Below, piece by piece: positions 43,846-52,384 of a DNA stretch of 59,288 nt (its first letter is position 1; the number at the start of each line of letters is the position of its first letter). The notes beneath the pieces are model-generated. The model ran no database searches. It was not told the origin of the DNA and saw only the letters and a program-made list of their open reading frames with translations. The translations under genes and the position numbers were made by a program. Origin of the DNA: Lachnospiraceae bacterium (GTDB taxonomy: Bacteria; Bacillota; Clostridia; Lachnospirales; Lachnospiraceae); contig JAEEMP010000119.1 in NCBI GenBank assembly GCA_016283275.1, positions 1 to 59,288 on the forward strand. Reading direction: 5' to 3'.

Positions 43846-45522
43846 TTACCACTCGTTGACCATCTTGCCCACATTGATGAAGTGGTCGGCGACTCTTTCC
43901 GCATTGGAAGCAAGGGACATATACTGGGAACCGACGATAGCGGTGCAGATGCCTTCGTTAAGGCGGATGATATGGTTCTCACCCATTCTGGCCGTTATCT
44001 CATCTATCTCGTCCTCGATCCTGTATGCCTCTTCAAGAGCTTCCTTGTCCTGCTCGGTATAAGCCTTGATTATGTTATCGAACAGTTTTTCAATATGCTC
44101 TCTCATATAAGCTATCTCGGATACTGCCGATTCCGAAAAGCCCTGATGCTCGTTTTTGAGCGTGTCGGCGTATTCCATGATGTTTTCGGCGTAGTCTCCG
44201 ACTCTTTCAAGGTCGCTTATCGTATGGAAAGTTGTTGAAACATATTTATGGTCTTTATCGCTTAACGGAAGCTTGGCAAGTTCCACCACGAACTTAACGA
44301 GTTCCTTGTTGATATAGTCGATCTCTTTTTCATTCTTCGCAAACTGTTCCTGCTTGGAAAAATCAAGTTTGGAAATGGTCTCGAGCGAACATATGAAATT
44401 TCGCATCGCAATGTCGGCCATGTTGACGATCTCTTTTTTAAGCTGTGCAACAGCGATAGAAGGCGACTTTAACATGTTGCGGTCGACATAGTAGAGGCGT
44501 CCTTCTTCCTCGGTGTTTTCGTCCTCTTTGTCGGGAATGATCTTTGATACTACATTTACCAGGATACCCGTAAGAGGCAGGAAAATGAACACCGTGATCG
44601 TATTGAACACCGTATGGAACATAGCAAGCTGTATCTGCGGAACGTTAGGGAATAAGTGCTCAAATATGACACCGAAATCGACGTTTCCGCCGGTAAAGAT
44701 CGTGATAAGGAATCCGATGATCAAGAATACGACCACACCGCCCACATTGAAGAATAAGTGGATGAGTGATGTTCTTTTGGCATTCTTGCCGCCGCTCAAT
44801 CCCGCTATCAGCGCCACCACACACGAGCCGATGTTGGAACCCATGGTCAGGTATATGCCCTGATCGAGTGTGATGAGGCCTGTTACGACCATCGTGATCG
44901 CGATCGAGGTCATGACCGATGAACTTTGGATGATCGCAGTAAAAGCTGCACCTACGATGACCAACAGGATCGCATTGCTGATCCCGGCCAAGAACTGTTT
45001 TACCGCATCAAGCTTTGCAAATGTATCCATTGAAGAACTCATCATGGAAAGACCGACAAACAGCATACCGAATCCGGAAAAGATCCCTCCGAAGCGCTTT
45101 ACCTGATCTTTCTTGGCAAATAGCGAGATCATTGCACCGACACCTGCAAATGCCGAAAAAATCACGGTCGTGGAAAGCCTGTTGCTGCCCGTCATACCAA
45201 GAGCAACGATCTGACCGGTTATGGTGGTACCGATATTGGCACCGTATATGACCGTTGCGGCCTGTGTAAGCGTCATAATACCGGCGTTCACAAAACCGAT
45301 GATCATGACGGATGTCGCTCCGGAGCTTTGTATGGCTGCGGTCGTTACCGCACCTATTCCGGCGCCTATAAGTTTATTTCCGGATACTTTTTTGAACAGC
45401 GCCCTCAGTCTGTTTGAACTGAGCGACTCGAGATTGGAGCTCATTGTAGAGCATGCAACAAGAAATATACCTATTCCTGCCAGCATTGACAGGATTGCGG
45501 AAATTATTACCGTAGAACTCAT
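43846..45522 (-). CDS. Na+/phosphate cotransporter family protein with PhoU-like C-terminus
   Basis: 558 residues. The membrane part (about 1-320) has the two inverted Na/Pi repeats with GANIGTTITGQ and MGSNIGSCVV and the paired Gln-Ser-Ser motifs IQSSGATS and IQSSSVMTS that line the transport path. The C-terminal part (about 345-555) is helical and PhoU-like (HTISDLERVGDYAENIMEYAD, EERVADHFINVGK-like end). It should import phosphate with sodium or regulate phosphate entry. GGAGG precedes the start. It lies directly upstream of the LytTR operon but appears to be a separate unit. Confidence 0.93.
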   Translation of the reverse strand: MSSTVIISAILSMLAGIGIFLVACSTMSSNLESLSSNRLRALFKKVSGNKLIGAGIGAVTTAAIQSSGATSVMIIGFVNAGIMTLTQAATVIYGANIGTTITGQIVALGMTGSNRLSTTVIFSAFAGVGAMISLFAKKDQVKRFGGIFSGFGMLFVGLSMMSSSMDTFAKLDAVKQFLAGISNAILLVIVGAAFTAIIQSSSVMTSIAITMVVTGLITLDQGIYLTMGSNIGSCVVALIAGLSGGKNAKRTSLIHLFFNVGGVVVFLIIGFLITIFTGGNVDFGVIFEHLFPNVPQIQLAMFHTVFNTITVFIFLPLTGILVNVVSKIIPDKEDENTEEEGRLYYVDRNMLKSPSIAVAQLKKEIVNMADIAMRNFICSLETISKLDFSKQEQFAKNEKEIDYINKELVKFVVELAKLPLSDKDHKYVSTTFHTISDLERVGDYAENIMEYADTLKNEHQGFSESAVSEIAYMREHIEKLFDNIIKAYTEQDKEALEEAYRIEDEIDEITARMGENHIIRLNEGICTAIVGSQYMSLASNAERVADHFINVGKMVNEW

Positions 45523-45550
45523 GAATCCAGATTCCTCCGAACCTATTTTA

Positions 45551-45581
45551 TGACCCCCCGGGGGACGGGGTCAAGGGGTCA
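45551..45581. repeat. GC-rich palindromic dispersed repeat (copy 1)
   Basis: The ends TGACCCC and GGGGTCA are inverted repeats around a GGGGACGGGG core; AATTTTTTC follows on the plus strand. It belongs to the same family as the copies near 45.6, 52.7, 53.3 and 53.5 kb. It lies between the Na/Pi transporter and the DUF3810-like gene. Confidence 0.7.
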
Positions 45582-45624
45582 ATTTTTTCGCATCACCGTT
45601 CCGGTTTTTGTCCGTTTTCAAAAA

Positions 45625-45654
45625 TGAACCTCTAACCCCGTTCCCATAGGTTCA
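45625..45654. repeat. GC-rich palindromic dispersed repeat (copy 2)
   Basis: The 30-base element has perfect inverted ends TGAACCT and AGGTTCA around AACCCCGTTCCC. Its right end supplies the TGA stop codon of the DUF3810-like gene. Confidence 0.78.
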
Positions 45655-46824
45655 GTAAAGTTTTCCGTCGTAGTACTGCAGCAAAAGATCTACAACACCG
45701 TCGTAATTGTATTCTTTGAGTATATCGGCCTGCGTATTCCAGCCGGCATCTCCTATCTCTTCGATCTTGTCGGCATGATCCTCAAGCGGATGCTCATCAC
45801 GGTCGAACTGTTCTTTCGCTTCACGTACGGCATTGTTAAAATCTGTTCCGACCTGTGGAAGCAGGGAATGTTCTTTGGCATCCGTTAAATAATTCTCCTC
45901 GTTACCGTCGTTAATGCATGCCAGATGATATGCGTCGTCAACATATCCCAATACATAGAAATATGCGGTATAGCGAAGTATGGGATCATCGCTTTCTTTG
46001 CATGCGACAAAAGCTAAGAAATTCGCTTCGTGTTCTTTAAAATAGCCCATATGATGACAGCTTTCGTGTGCGTAAAGCGACGAAAGACGGAAATTATTGA
46101 CATATTTGTTATAAGTCACTTCAAGCGTATAAGGATATGTATACCCGCCTATTCCCATCCAGTGAAGTTCATCGGAACACCATGCCGCCTTGAAGGCCGG
46201 ATAATAACCCTTAAGTCTTTGATATTCTTCGCCGGCAGCGTTCATCGCAACAGATACTTTCCGTTCGACCGTTTCCTTGTCATCGTAGATGATATCCCCT
46301 AACTCGTCACGTGGAACCTTACCGCATTCTTCGTTGATATTGTCCACAAGATAAATATACAGTGTCCCAAGTTCGTCTGTTGTATATTCCCGTGTGGCAT
46401 ATCCGGGCTTTCCTAGCACCGAGCTCCGAAATGTCGTAAGCCACTGCGTTGAATATATTAACAGCACTGAAAGGATAATGATCGTAAGTGTCCTTAAATA
46501 TACGGACAAAAAGGCGGCATAGCCTTTCTTTTTCCCAAGAAATATGCGTAGGATGAGCAACAGAAACGCTGTGATAACAAGTCCCGCTCCGATATACATC
46601 AAAAGCTCACCCAGCGGAAACGGGATGAGCTCTGCAATGCGTGAGAAATGTCTGCAAAAGAAAATATAGATGTGATCGGCGTAAAAATCCGCCCATGATC
46701 TGATATTTGAAAGCAGGATAAAACATACTGTCAAAGCAGTCATAATGATGACTGCCATGCAGAATCGCTTATTGTTACTGTAGTATTGTCTCATACCCCT
46801 GTTTGTTTTCAACCCTTTTCCCAA
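45652..46824 (-). CDS. DUF3810-like membrane protein with HExxH-type motif
   Basis: About 380-390 residues. Three membrane helices in the first third (VIIMTALTVCFILLSNI, LMYIGAGLVITAFLLLIL, TIIILSVLLIYSTQW) are followed by a soluble domain with YAHESCHHMGYFKEHEANFLAFVACKES, which has HExxH and a downstream Glu as in zinc metallopeptidases. The pattern fits DUF3810. Its substrate is unknown. The start is uncertain: a TTG at 46824 has AAAGG upstream, while an ATG 30 bases later has AGGGG too close to it. It follows the diguanylate cyclase gene by 25 bases. A dispersed repeat provides its stop codon. Confidence 0.82.
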   Translation of the reverse strand: MGKGLKTNRGMRQYYSNNKRFCMAVIIMTALTVCFILLSNIRSWADFYADHIYIFFCRHFSRIAELIPFPLGELLMYIGAGLVITAFLLLILRIFLGKKKGYAAFLSVYLRTLTIIILSVLLIYSTQWLTTFRSSVLGKPGYATREYTTDELGTLYIYLVDNINEECGKVPRDELGDIIYDDKETVERKVSVAMNAAGEEYQRLKGYYPAFKAAWCSDELHWMGIGGYTYPYTLEVTYNKYVNNFRLSSLYAHESCHHMGYFKEHEANFLAFVACKESDDPILRYTAYFYVLGYVDDAYHLACINDGNEENYLTDAKEHSLLPQVGTDFNNAVREAKEQFDRDEHPLEDHADKIEEIGDAGWNTQADILKEYNYDGVVDLLLQYYDGKLY

Positions 46825-46849
46825 TCTGGGCCTTTATCTGCCCATTATG

Positions 46850-48355
46850 TCATTCTCTTGTCTTGGCTCCCATAGCCTTAAGTTCCTGCTTGCGCTTATA
46901 CATCATGCTGTCGGCTCTTTCAAAGACATCGTGGATCTGCTCATCTTCCCCGGTCAAAACGGAATGTCCTACAGCAACCACTACCTTGCCCTTTTCGATG
47001 TTTTCTTCGACCTCACGGTTTATCGAAGCAAGAGTTTCATCCATTTTATCATAGCCTCTGTCTTGAAGTATAACGACAAACTCGTCGCCGCCGATCCTGA
47101 ATACGGCTCCGTGAGTGAAATGTTCACATATAAGATCACAGGCATCTTTGATCAGTTTGTCTCCGGCCGCATGTCCCTGAGTATCATTGACGATCTTAAG
47201 GCCGTTTATATCGCAAACCAGCACAGCCAGCCTGTCTTTCAGTTCACCGGAACGTATCTTATCGTTGATCTTGCTCTCATATTCCGAATATGCATGCTTG
47301 TTCCTGACTCCGGTAAGGGAATCGGTGTTTGCCATGCTCTTGAACATTCTGCTGTTCTCCATCTCAGATTCAAGTCTCGCACGTGAAGCCTTACGCGACT
47401 GAAGCAGGAGTATGGTTGCAAAGAGCGCCATCGAAAAGAGCGTTACCATGATTAGGATACGACTGGTAAGATGATTGCTTTCGCTCATCTCACGGAACTG
47501 CTCATGTATTACGTTCTCATGTATAAGGATCGCCATCATCCATCCCGTGTTTGGAACGGGAGCATAACAAAGTGTCTCTTGTGTGCCATCCCACACAAGA
47601 GTCAGATTACCCTCTTTTCCTTCTTCAAAATCTGCCGAAAGTTTTTCCCATGAAGCCGCTGAAATATGATCTTTTGTCTTCTCAAGTATATTGTTACCCG
47701 CTTTTATGGGTCCCAAATCTGTATCGGACAGATTTCCGCCGGTCTTTGTATACAGAGCGAAATATGTGGTACCCTGATCCTCTAAAAGCAACAGATTGCT
47801 GATATCTTTGATGTCTATCATAACGAAACATGCCTTGAACGGTTTACCCATGATTACAAGACCGTCCGTCGGAATAGCAAGGCACAACTGCTTGGATGAG
47901 CCATACATATTAATAGTGCTGACGACTCTCTCGTTCAGTTTATCTGATGAAAGAAAATCATAGCGGCTCCCGCCCGTATAAGTTGTGTACTGGGTATATA
48001 CGATATTATCCTCGTCCACAAGCGCAAACCTGTTAAGTGAAAGAAGCTTTTTGGTATTACCGAGGGAGTTTCTGAGTTCTTCCTGCGAGCTGATATTGCC
48101 GTCTTTTATAACATTGAGCGCCACTTCCATGTGCTCGAAATTGTTATTGATCAGGTTATTGACCGTCCTCGCACGATAATCGGCCATGGCTTCAAGATAA
48201 AACGAACTTACTGCCGCAACAGCATCATCTGTTGTCGATACCGTCGTTCTCGATGCCCATACGGTAATGACTACGAGTATCACCATCACCAATGCACTTC
48301 CTATGATAGCGGTAGATACGAACCCTTTACTAATTCTCTCTTTATCATTTGTCAT
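46850..48355 (-). CDS. Membrane diguanylate cyclase with extracellular Cache-like sensor
   Basis: 501 residues: membrane helix (about 12-34), extracellular region of about 250 residues with Cache-like features (VNNLINNNFEHMEVALNVIKDG, CYAPVPNTGWMMAI), second helix (ILIMVTLFSMALFATILLL), then a GGDEF domain with DSLTGVRNKHAY and the active-site RIGGDEFVVIL. The usual RxxD product-inhibition site five residues before GGDEF is absent (the place reads FTHG). It should make cyclic di-GMP in response to an external cue. Its start overlaps the stop of the sugar-binding lipoprotein gene (ATGA), so the two are made together and probably form a sensor pair. Confidence 0.93.
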   Translation of the reverse strand: MTNDKERISKGFVSTAIIGSALVMVILVVITVWASRTTVSTTDDAVAAVSSFYLEAMADYRARTVNNLINNNFEHMEVALNVIKDGNISSQEELRNSLGNTKKLLSLNRFALVDEDNIVYTQYTTYTGGSRYDFLSSDKLNERVVSTINMYGSSKQLCLAIPTDGLVIMGKPFKACFVMIDIKDISNLLLLEDQGTTYFALYTKTGGNLSDTDLGPIKAGNNILEKTKDHISAASWEKLSADFEEGKEGNLTLVWDGTQETLCYAPVPNTGWMMAILIHENVIHEQFREMSESNHLTSRILIMVTLFSMALFATILLLQSRKASRARLESEMENSRMFKSMANTDSLTGVRNKHAYSEYESKINDKIRSGELKDRLAVLVCDINGLKIVNDTQGHAAGDKLIKDACDLICEHFTHGAVFRIGGDEFVVILQDRGYDKMDETLASINREVEENIEKGKVVVAVGHSVLTGEDEQIHDVFERADSMMYKRKQELKAMGAKTRE

Positions 48356-49428
48356 AATATGTCACCGTAGAGCAGTTCCAACATCTGCGCTGCGTCCTCC
48401 TTGTAGATGATCGTAGTGATCTCATTGGTCAGTTCCGGATAAAGATCACCGGGCAGATTACCGTCAGCGATCTTTACTGCCACCTGAAGTGTATCAAATC
48501 CTATGGAGAAACAGTCCTGAACTCCCAGGCAATAGATCACGCCGTCATTTAAGTATCTTAAAGCTTCCTCATCATGATCCATTCCAACTATCACCGTATC
48601 GCTGCCTCTTTCGGTGATCGCCCTGGCCGCTCCTACGGGATTGCTCATGTTACAACAGATGATCCCGGCAAGATCGGGAGTTTTATCCAATATATCTAAT
48701 GTCAGATTATACGCATTTTCAATGGAATCCATATCATATTCCACGGCTACCGTTTCCATATCCGGATACTTGGCCAACGTATCTTTTGCGCCACGTGCCC
48801 TGTCCTCATGACAGGGTGCACCCACGCTTCCGACCAGTATGGCAACTTTTCCTTTATAATCCAGTTTTTCACACAAAGCCTGCGTCAGGTCTGCCCCATC
48901 CTGGTAATTATGAGTATTTCCGACGTAGGCTATTCTTTTGCATCCTTTAGCTGCGTCGGAACTTGAAAAAGTCATTACCTTACAGCCCTCGTCTATCATC
49001 TCATCGATGACCGGCGATATGATCTCTTCGTCCGCCACATCAACGCCGATAATATCGTAGTCTGCATTTTTCACGCGGGCCAGCCTGTCTTTCTGATCTT
49101 CGGCCGATGCTGCCTCGGGTGCCATATATTCATAAGTTATCGTTATACCCTTTTCAAGGTACTGCCTCTGCGCTTCCTCCATGCCAAGAGCGACCGCATC
49201 CCACCAGGGGTGAACGATCTTGTAAGTGAAATAAAAATTATAGGTATCCTTTTTGGGTACATAAGAATCGAGTTCATGCGCAAAATCGACAGCGCCGATT
49301 ACAGAATTCGTTGATTTTTCTTCTACAGGAACCGGTTGAACCGAAACCTTTTCAGAACAGCTTGAAAGCGGAAGTATGAATGCAATGACCGCAGTTAGAA
49401 AAAATGCGGTCTTCCTGACCATCTTCAT
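48352..49428 (-). CDS. Sugar-binding lipoprotein (RbsB/LuxP-like), partner of the diguanylate cyclase
   Basis: About 358 residues. The lipoprotein signal is VRKTAFFLTAVIAFILPLSSC. The body is a Peripla_BP_4 fold: TYKIVHPWWDAVALGMEEAQ, VKNADYDIIGVDVADEE, GCKRIAYVGNTHNYQDGADL, LAGIICCNMSNPVGAARAI and GMDHDEEALRYL. No permease or ATPase gene is nearby; the only coupled gene is the diguanylate cyclase, so it probably senses a sugar or AI-2-like ligand for that enzyme. The start is placed at the ATG with GGAG 12 bases upstream; an ATG immediately after GGAG is less likely. An extended -10 promoter lies upstream. Confidence 0.9.
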   Translation of the reverse strand: MKMVRKTAFFLTAVIAFILPLSSCSEKVSVQPVPVEEKSTNSVIGAVDFAHELDSYVPKKDTYNFYFTYKIVHPWWDAVALGMEEAQRQYLEKGITITYEYMAPEAASAEDQKDRLARVKNADYDIIGVDVADEEIISPVIDEMIDEGCKVMTFSSSDAAKGCKRIAYVGNTHNYQDGADLTQALCEKLDYKGKVAILVGSVGAPCHEDRARGAKDTLAKYPDMETVAVEYDMDSIENAYNLTLDILDKTPDLAGIICCNMSNPVGAARAITERGSDTVIVGMDHDEEALRYLNDGVIYCLGVQDCFSIGFDTLQVAVKIADGNLPGDLYPELTNEITTIIYKEDAAQMLELLYGDIL

Positions 49429-49488
49429 AACATGAATCATCTCCTTAATCCTTCACACAGAGTATTATCATACCCATCCCCACCGTGT

Positions 49489-49499
49489 ATTATAGCACA
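49489..49499 (-). promoter_or_regulatory. Extended -10 promoter for the sensor pair
   Basis: On the minus strand TGTGCTATAAT includes TGC-TATAAT, an extended -10 (TATAAT at 49494-49489), about 60 bases upstream of the lipoprotein start. No clear -35 is visible. Confidence 0.5.
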
Positions 49500-49510
49500 A
49501 TGTCTGAAGA

Positions 49511-49546
49511 GAAAAATTAACAAACCCGCGGATTATACTCCGCGGG
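49511..49546 (-). terminator. Terminator after the 190-residue-frame lipoprotein gene
   Basis: The stem CCCGCGGA/TCCGCGGG (49525-49532 and 49539-49546) is followed on the minus strand by TTTGTTAATTTTTC. Confidence 0.85.
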
Positions 49547-49599
49547 ATATTGATCACCTGTATTTAAGTTTATGATGCTGTGAACCGGCTTGCCTAATA

Positions 49600-50130
49600 T
49601 CATTTCTTTACAGCATTCGTTATCATTTCTTTAGCTCTGGCAAAGCGTACGCTATCACTGTCTTTATCGTAACCTGCCATATATCCGCCCGAGGTGTTGG
49701 TATCGTCGGTTGTTTCAACGCATATATAATAGCTCGATCCGTCGTAGATAGTTTCTTTTGTAGATGTATCTTCTTTTAACTCCATGAAGTTTACCCTGGT
49801 TAACACATTTACGATGCTTGACCAATCCAGATCGGATATTTCGGATTCAGTTACCGCATATCTGTCCTCAGAAGGTAACTCTCCTGCCAGATAATCATAT
49901 GATTTATCACCTTCGGGATTTATGTCGTATTTTACAACTTTCAAATCGGCAGTAATTACATACATATCAACTGCGCACATCCCGCCGCGATATACCAGAT
50001 AAGTGACTTTGGTCACATCCAAAGGCCCCCTTGAATGTGAATGTCGACCCGATCCGTTGCACGCTGTCAAAGAAAACAAGCCGATCATCATAATAAGTCC
50101 TATAGCAATTGACTTTTTAAACCTTTTCAT
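49600..50130 (-). CDS. Small secreted lipoprotein of unknown function
   Basis: 176 residues from the ATG with GGGAG 8 bases upstream (the longer frame has no site). Signal peptide with lipobox LTAC, then a short Ser/His/Arg linker. The body has TKVTYLVYRGGMCAVDMYVIT and a Tyr/Asp-rich second half (DGSSYYICVETTDDTNTSGGYMAGYDKD). I do not recognise a family. It overlaps the preceding small gene by 14 bases and ends just before a terminator, so the two form an operon. Confidence 0.75.
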   Translation of the reverse strand: MKRFKKSIAIGLIMMIGLFSLTACNGSGRHSHSRGPLDVTKVTYLVYRGGMCAVDMYVITADLKVVKYDINPEGDKSYDYLAGELPSEDRYAVTESEISDLDWSSIVNVLTRVNFMELKEDTSTKETIYDGSSYYICVETTDDTNTSGGYMAGYDKDSDSVRFARAKEMITNAVKK

Positions 50131-50404
50131 AACTATCGCTCCCGCCATTGTTTTTTCCCAGAAAATAATCATTTATGTATCCGCACTCACTCTTTTCCGA
50201 CATTTCCATCCCGGATTCGTAATGCGCATTAAATTCCATATTGATGTCACGGATCTCTTTCTTTCCGTCAATATAATCCCGGTACATTTCAATAAGTCCC
50301 GCGGCACAGCCGTCACATGAACCGTTAATGTTTCCGATCGATTCGGCAACTATCTGTTCGCGCTGCGCTCTGGTCGTATCTTTTATAAGAATCGATGTTT
50401 CCAT
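50117..50404 (-). CDS. Small cytoplasmic protein of unknown function with a CDGC motif
   Basis: 95 residues: METSILIKDTTRAQREQIVAES, then INGSCDGCAAGLIEMYRDYIDGKKEI and FNAHYESG. GGAG lies about 10 bases before the ATG. Similar short proteins with a Cys motif followed by MYxxYIDGxKEI occur, in my memory, in many Clostridia without known function. The CxxC pair could bind metal or be redox active. It is translationally coupled to the lipoprotein gene after it. Confidence 0.75.
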   Translation of the reverse strand: METSILIKDTTRAQREQIVAESIGNINGSCDGCAAGLIEMYRDYIDGKKEIRDINMEFNAHYESGMEMSEKSECGYINDYFLGKNNGGSDSYEKV

Positions 50405-50498
50405 AATCTCATCACTCCACAAACAATCGTATTTTTAATCATACTCAAAAATTCCTTGTACCGCATCGGAAACATTCATAATATCTCCCTAAAAAAAA

Positions 50499-51113
50499 TC
50501 ACTCGTCGAAATACGAACCGGCGGGCGGATCGATCCCTATGCTTTTAAGCATCTTCATGCCGACATCATACATCATCCGGACAGCTTCGTCCTTGGAGAG
50601 CCTGAAACTGTCAAACATCATCATGAGTGCAAGGCCATGGGTATATATGACCGTATCACGCACGACTTTTCCTATCTCTTCGGCAGGAACGTCATACTGA
50701 GATGTCAGCATTTTGAATGCTTCGGCATCAAACTGAAGGTTAAATATGCTTTTATCACTGTATATCTGCTCTCCTACTGTCTCGGTCGTATCGTCGACAT
50801 TTACGAATCTGAAGACATGAGGATGGTCACAAGCGCACGAAAGATAATGCTTTCCCGATATAAAGAACGCTTCGATGGCTTCCCGCCCCTGCATTGCATC
50901 CCCAAGCGGAGCGTACAATTTGGCAGCCGCATATTCAAACAGTTCTTTTTTAAGTTCCGTCATGCTTCCGAATTGCCATGAAACCGGCTGGGTGGAACAG
51001 CCGAGTTTTGCCGCGACAGACTTGATCGCCACGGCGCCTATCCCCGATTCGTCAAGCAGTTCGTACGCCGCTTCCAGTATCATTTCCTTGGTTATCTGTG
51101 TTTTTCTTCCCAT
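50499..51113 (-). CDS. TetR/AcrR-family transcriptional regulator
   Basis: 204 residues. The N-terminal helix-turn-helix is ITKEMILEAAYELLDESGIGAVAIKSVAAKLGCSTQPVSWQFGSMTEL; the rest is the helical ligand-binding domain, with AFFISGKHYLSCACDHPHVFRF and VRDTVIYTHGLALMMMFD. The start is the ATG with AAAGG six bases before it, which follows the stop of the flavin oxidoreductase gene. As last gene of a three-gene operon it probably represses that operon through the 40-bp palindrome at 52294-52333. The inducer is unknown. Confidence 0.92.
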   Translation of the reverse strand: MGRKTQITKEMILEAAYELLDESGIGAVAIKSVAAKLGCSTQPVSWQFGSMTELKKELFEYAAAKLYAPLGDAMQGREAIEAFFISGKHYLSCACDHPHVFRFVNVDDTTETVGEQIYSDKSIFNLQFDAEAFKMLTSQYDVPAEEIGKVVRDTVIYTHGLALMMMFDSFRLSKDEAVRMMYDVGMKMLKSIGIDPPAGSYFDE

Positions 51114-51122
51114 GGTCATCCT

Positions 51123-51773
51123 TTACTTATATGGTCTGTAGCCGATCGGTTTGGTACATCCCCAATTACGGGCCAGCTTTGTGAACATTTTTCTTCCGAG
51201 CGTTGCGAAGATCGTTCCGAGCATTATCCGCATATGTAACGGAAATACTTCATAACCTGTAAAGGCCTTGCACTTATCCGTATTAAATCCGCCGTTTAAA
51301 GCGTATTCACGCCCCATTTCCGTGTACTGTCCGGTAACCCTGTCTCTCATCTCTCCCTCAAAGAATCTTATACTGAAATTATCGCCTTTGACAAGTGTGC
51401 CGCCGTATTCACATCCGAGACGAGCCGTAAGTTTTTTAAGATATTCTTCCCCGCACCTTAACTGTACTCCTTCCGCAAATCCGCTCTGCAGTAAATACGA
51501 TATCTTTGTGCCGTCGTTTTTGGGTGTAAGCGTTTCAAGAAATTCCATCAACAATCCCGGGATACATTCCACATACAAGGGAAGTGCTATCAGTATATTG
51601 CTGTTGGCATAATAAGCGTTTCGTATATCGTCCCATTGTTTTTTGTCCGATATCTCATACTGCTCGAATGTCGTATTGTTTTCGGAAAGTCCCGCAGTGA
51701 ATTTTTCAAGGATCTTATCCGTGTTACTGTACTGCTTTACCCTGGGGCTTCCGTTAATGATCAACACATGCAT
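51123..51773 (-). CDS. NAD(P)H-dependent flavin oxidoreductase, flavodoxin-like fold
   Basis: 216 residues. It begins MHVLIINGSPRVKQYSNTDKIL, the FMN-binding loop of the NADPH-dependent FMN reductase/NAD(P)H quinone family, and has ILIALPLYVECIPGLLMEFLETL and the helical end FATLGRKMFTKLARNWG. GGAGG lies 7 bases ahead of the start, inside the end of the previous gene (13-base overlap). It likely reduces quinones, nitro or azo compounds, as TetR-controlled enzymes of this type often do. The substrate is not evident. Confidence 0.88.
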   Translation of the reverse strand: MHVLIINGSPRVKQYSNTDKILEKFTAGLSENNTTFEQYEISDKKQWDDIRNAYYANSNILIALPLYVECIPGLLMEFLETLTPKNDGTKISYLLQSGFAEGVQLRCGEEYLKKLTARLGCEYGGTLVKGDNFSIRFFEGEMRDRVTGQYTEMGREYALNGGFNTDKCKAFTGYEVFPLHMRIMLGTIFATLGRKMFTKLARNWGCTKPIGYRPYK

Positions 51774-52267
51774 GATACCGCCTCCTTTACCTCATTTTCT
51801 TTAAATACGCCGAGCGACTTGCTGTCAAAATTAAGCGCCGCTCTTTTGCTCCATCTGTCAAGATATTCCCTGTCACCCTCGCCGCGATAGATGATCCCTA
51901 TATTCGTTCTTTGTCTGTAACGCGGTACGTGACGCATCTGACCTTTGACGAATTTTAAGTACATTGTTGCGATCGGGAGTATCCTGTCAAAAATATTCTT
52001 TCCCTTATGATCCAGGAATCCGAGCGCGGTATCCGATATCACCCACAGCTGATCCGCATGTATGATCTTTTTAAGTATTATCTCATAATCATCTTTGATC
52101 GAGCATTCTCCGGGTGTCTTAAGCCAGCAATGATTACATCCTATACAATGGCTGATATTAAGTCCGTAAGCCTCGATCACTTCCGGTTCAAAGCCGCCGG
52201 CAGCGGCCAGTTTCTTTATCTCTTCGGTAACCGATGTATCCGAAGTGGTGTTCACGATCAGAATCAT
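51761..52267 (-). CDS. Flavodoxin-fold NAD(P)H-dependent oxidoreductase with Cys motif
   Basis: 168 residues. MILIVNTTSDTSVTEEIKKLA corresponds to the flavin-binding loop, and CIGCNHCWLKTPGECSIKDDYE is the cysteine motif of the flavodoxin/NADPH-dependent FMN reductase subgroup (as in iron-sulfur flavoprotein-like enzymes). Later comes VISDTALGFLDHKGKNIFDRIL. It is the first gene of the TetR operon and has GGAGG six bases before the ATG. The two flavin enzymes may work together on one xenobiotic or quinone; this is inference. Confidence 0.87.
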   Translation of the reverse strand: MILIVNTTSDTSVTEEIKKLAAAGGFEPEVIEAYGLNISHCIGCNHCWLKTPGECSIKDDYEIILKKIIHADQLWVISDTALGFLDHKGKNIFDRILPIATMYLKFVKGQMRHVPRYRQRTNIGIIYRGEGDREYLDRWSKRAALNFDSKSLGVFKENEVKEAVSCMC

Positions 52268-52293
52268 GTTTTTCCTCCAAAAGTTAATCGCAA

Positions 52294-52333
52294 AATAATA
52301 TAAACGTGTTTATATAAACACGTTTATATTATT
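52294..52333. promoter_or_regulatory. 40-base perfect palindrome, double TetR-type operator over the promoter
   Basis: A perfect inverted repeat of 40 bases centred between 52313 and 52314. It contains two adjacent copies of ATAAAC-2-GTTTAT (52300-52313 and 52314-52327), each a small palindrome. On the minus strand a TTGACA at 52354-52349 is a good -35, and the -10 region (TAATAT or TATAAA, 52331-52324) falls inside the palindrome, 27 bases before the first gene's ribosome binding site. Confidence 0.85.
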
Positions 52334-52384
52334 ATTTATCTCTTCAGTTGTCAATACCTTTTATCATTTGCAGGTGATACCTGC

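Noticed and set aside
49600-50404. A frameshifted single gene made from the two overlapping small genes
   Set aside because: Each has its own ribosome binding site, and only the second has a lipoprotein signal peptide; coupled separate genes fit better.
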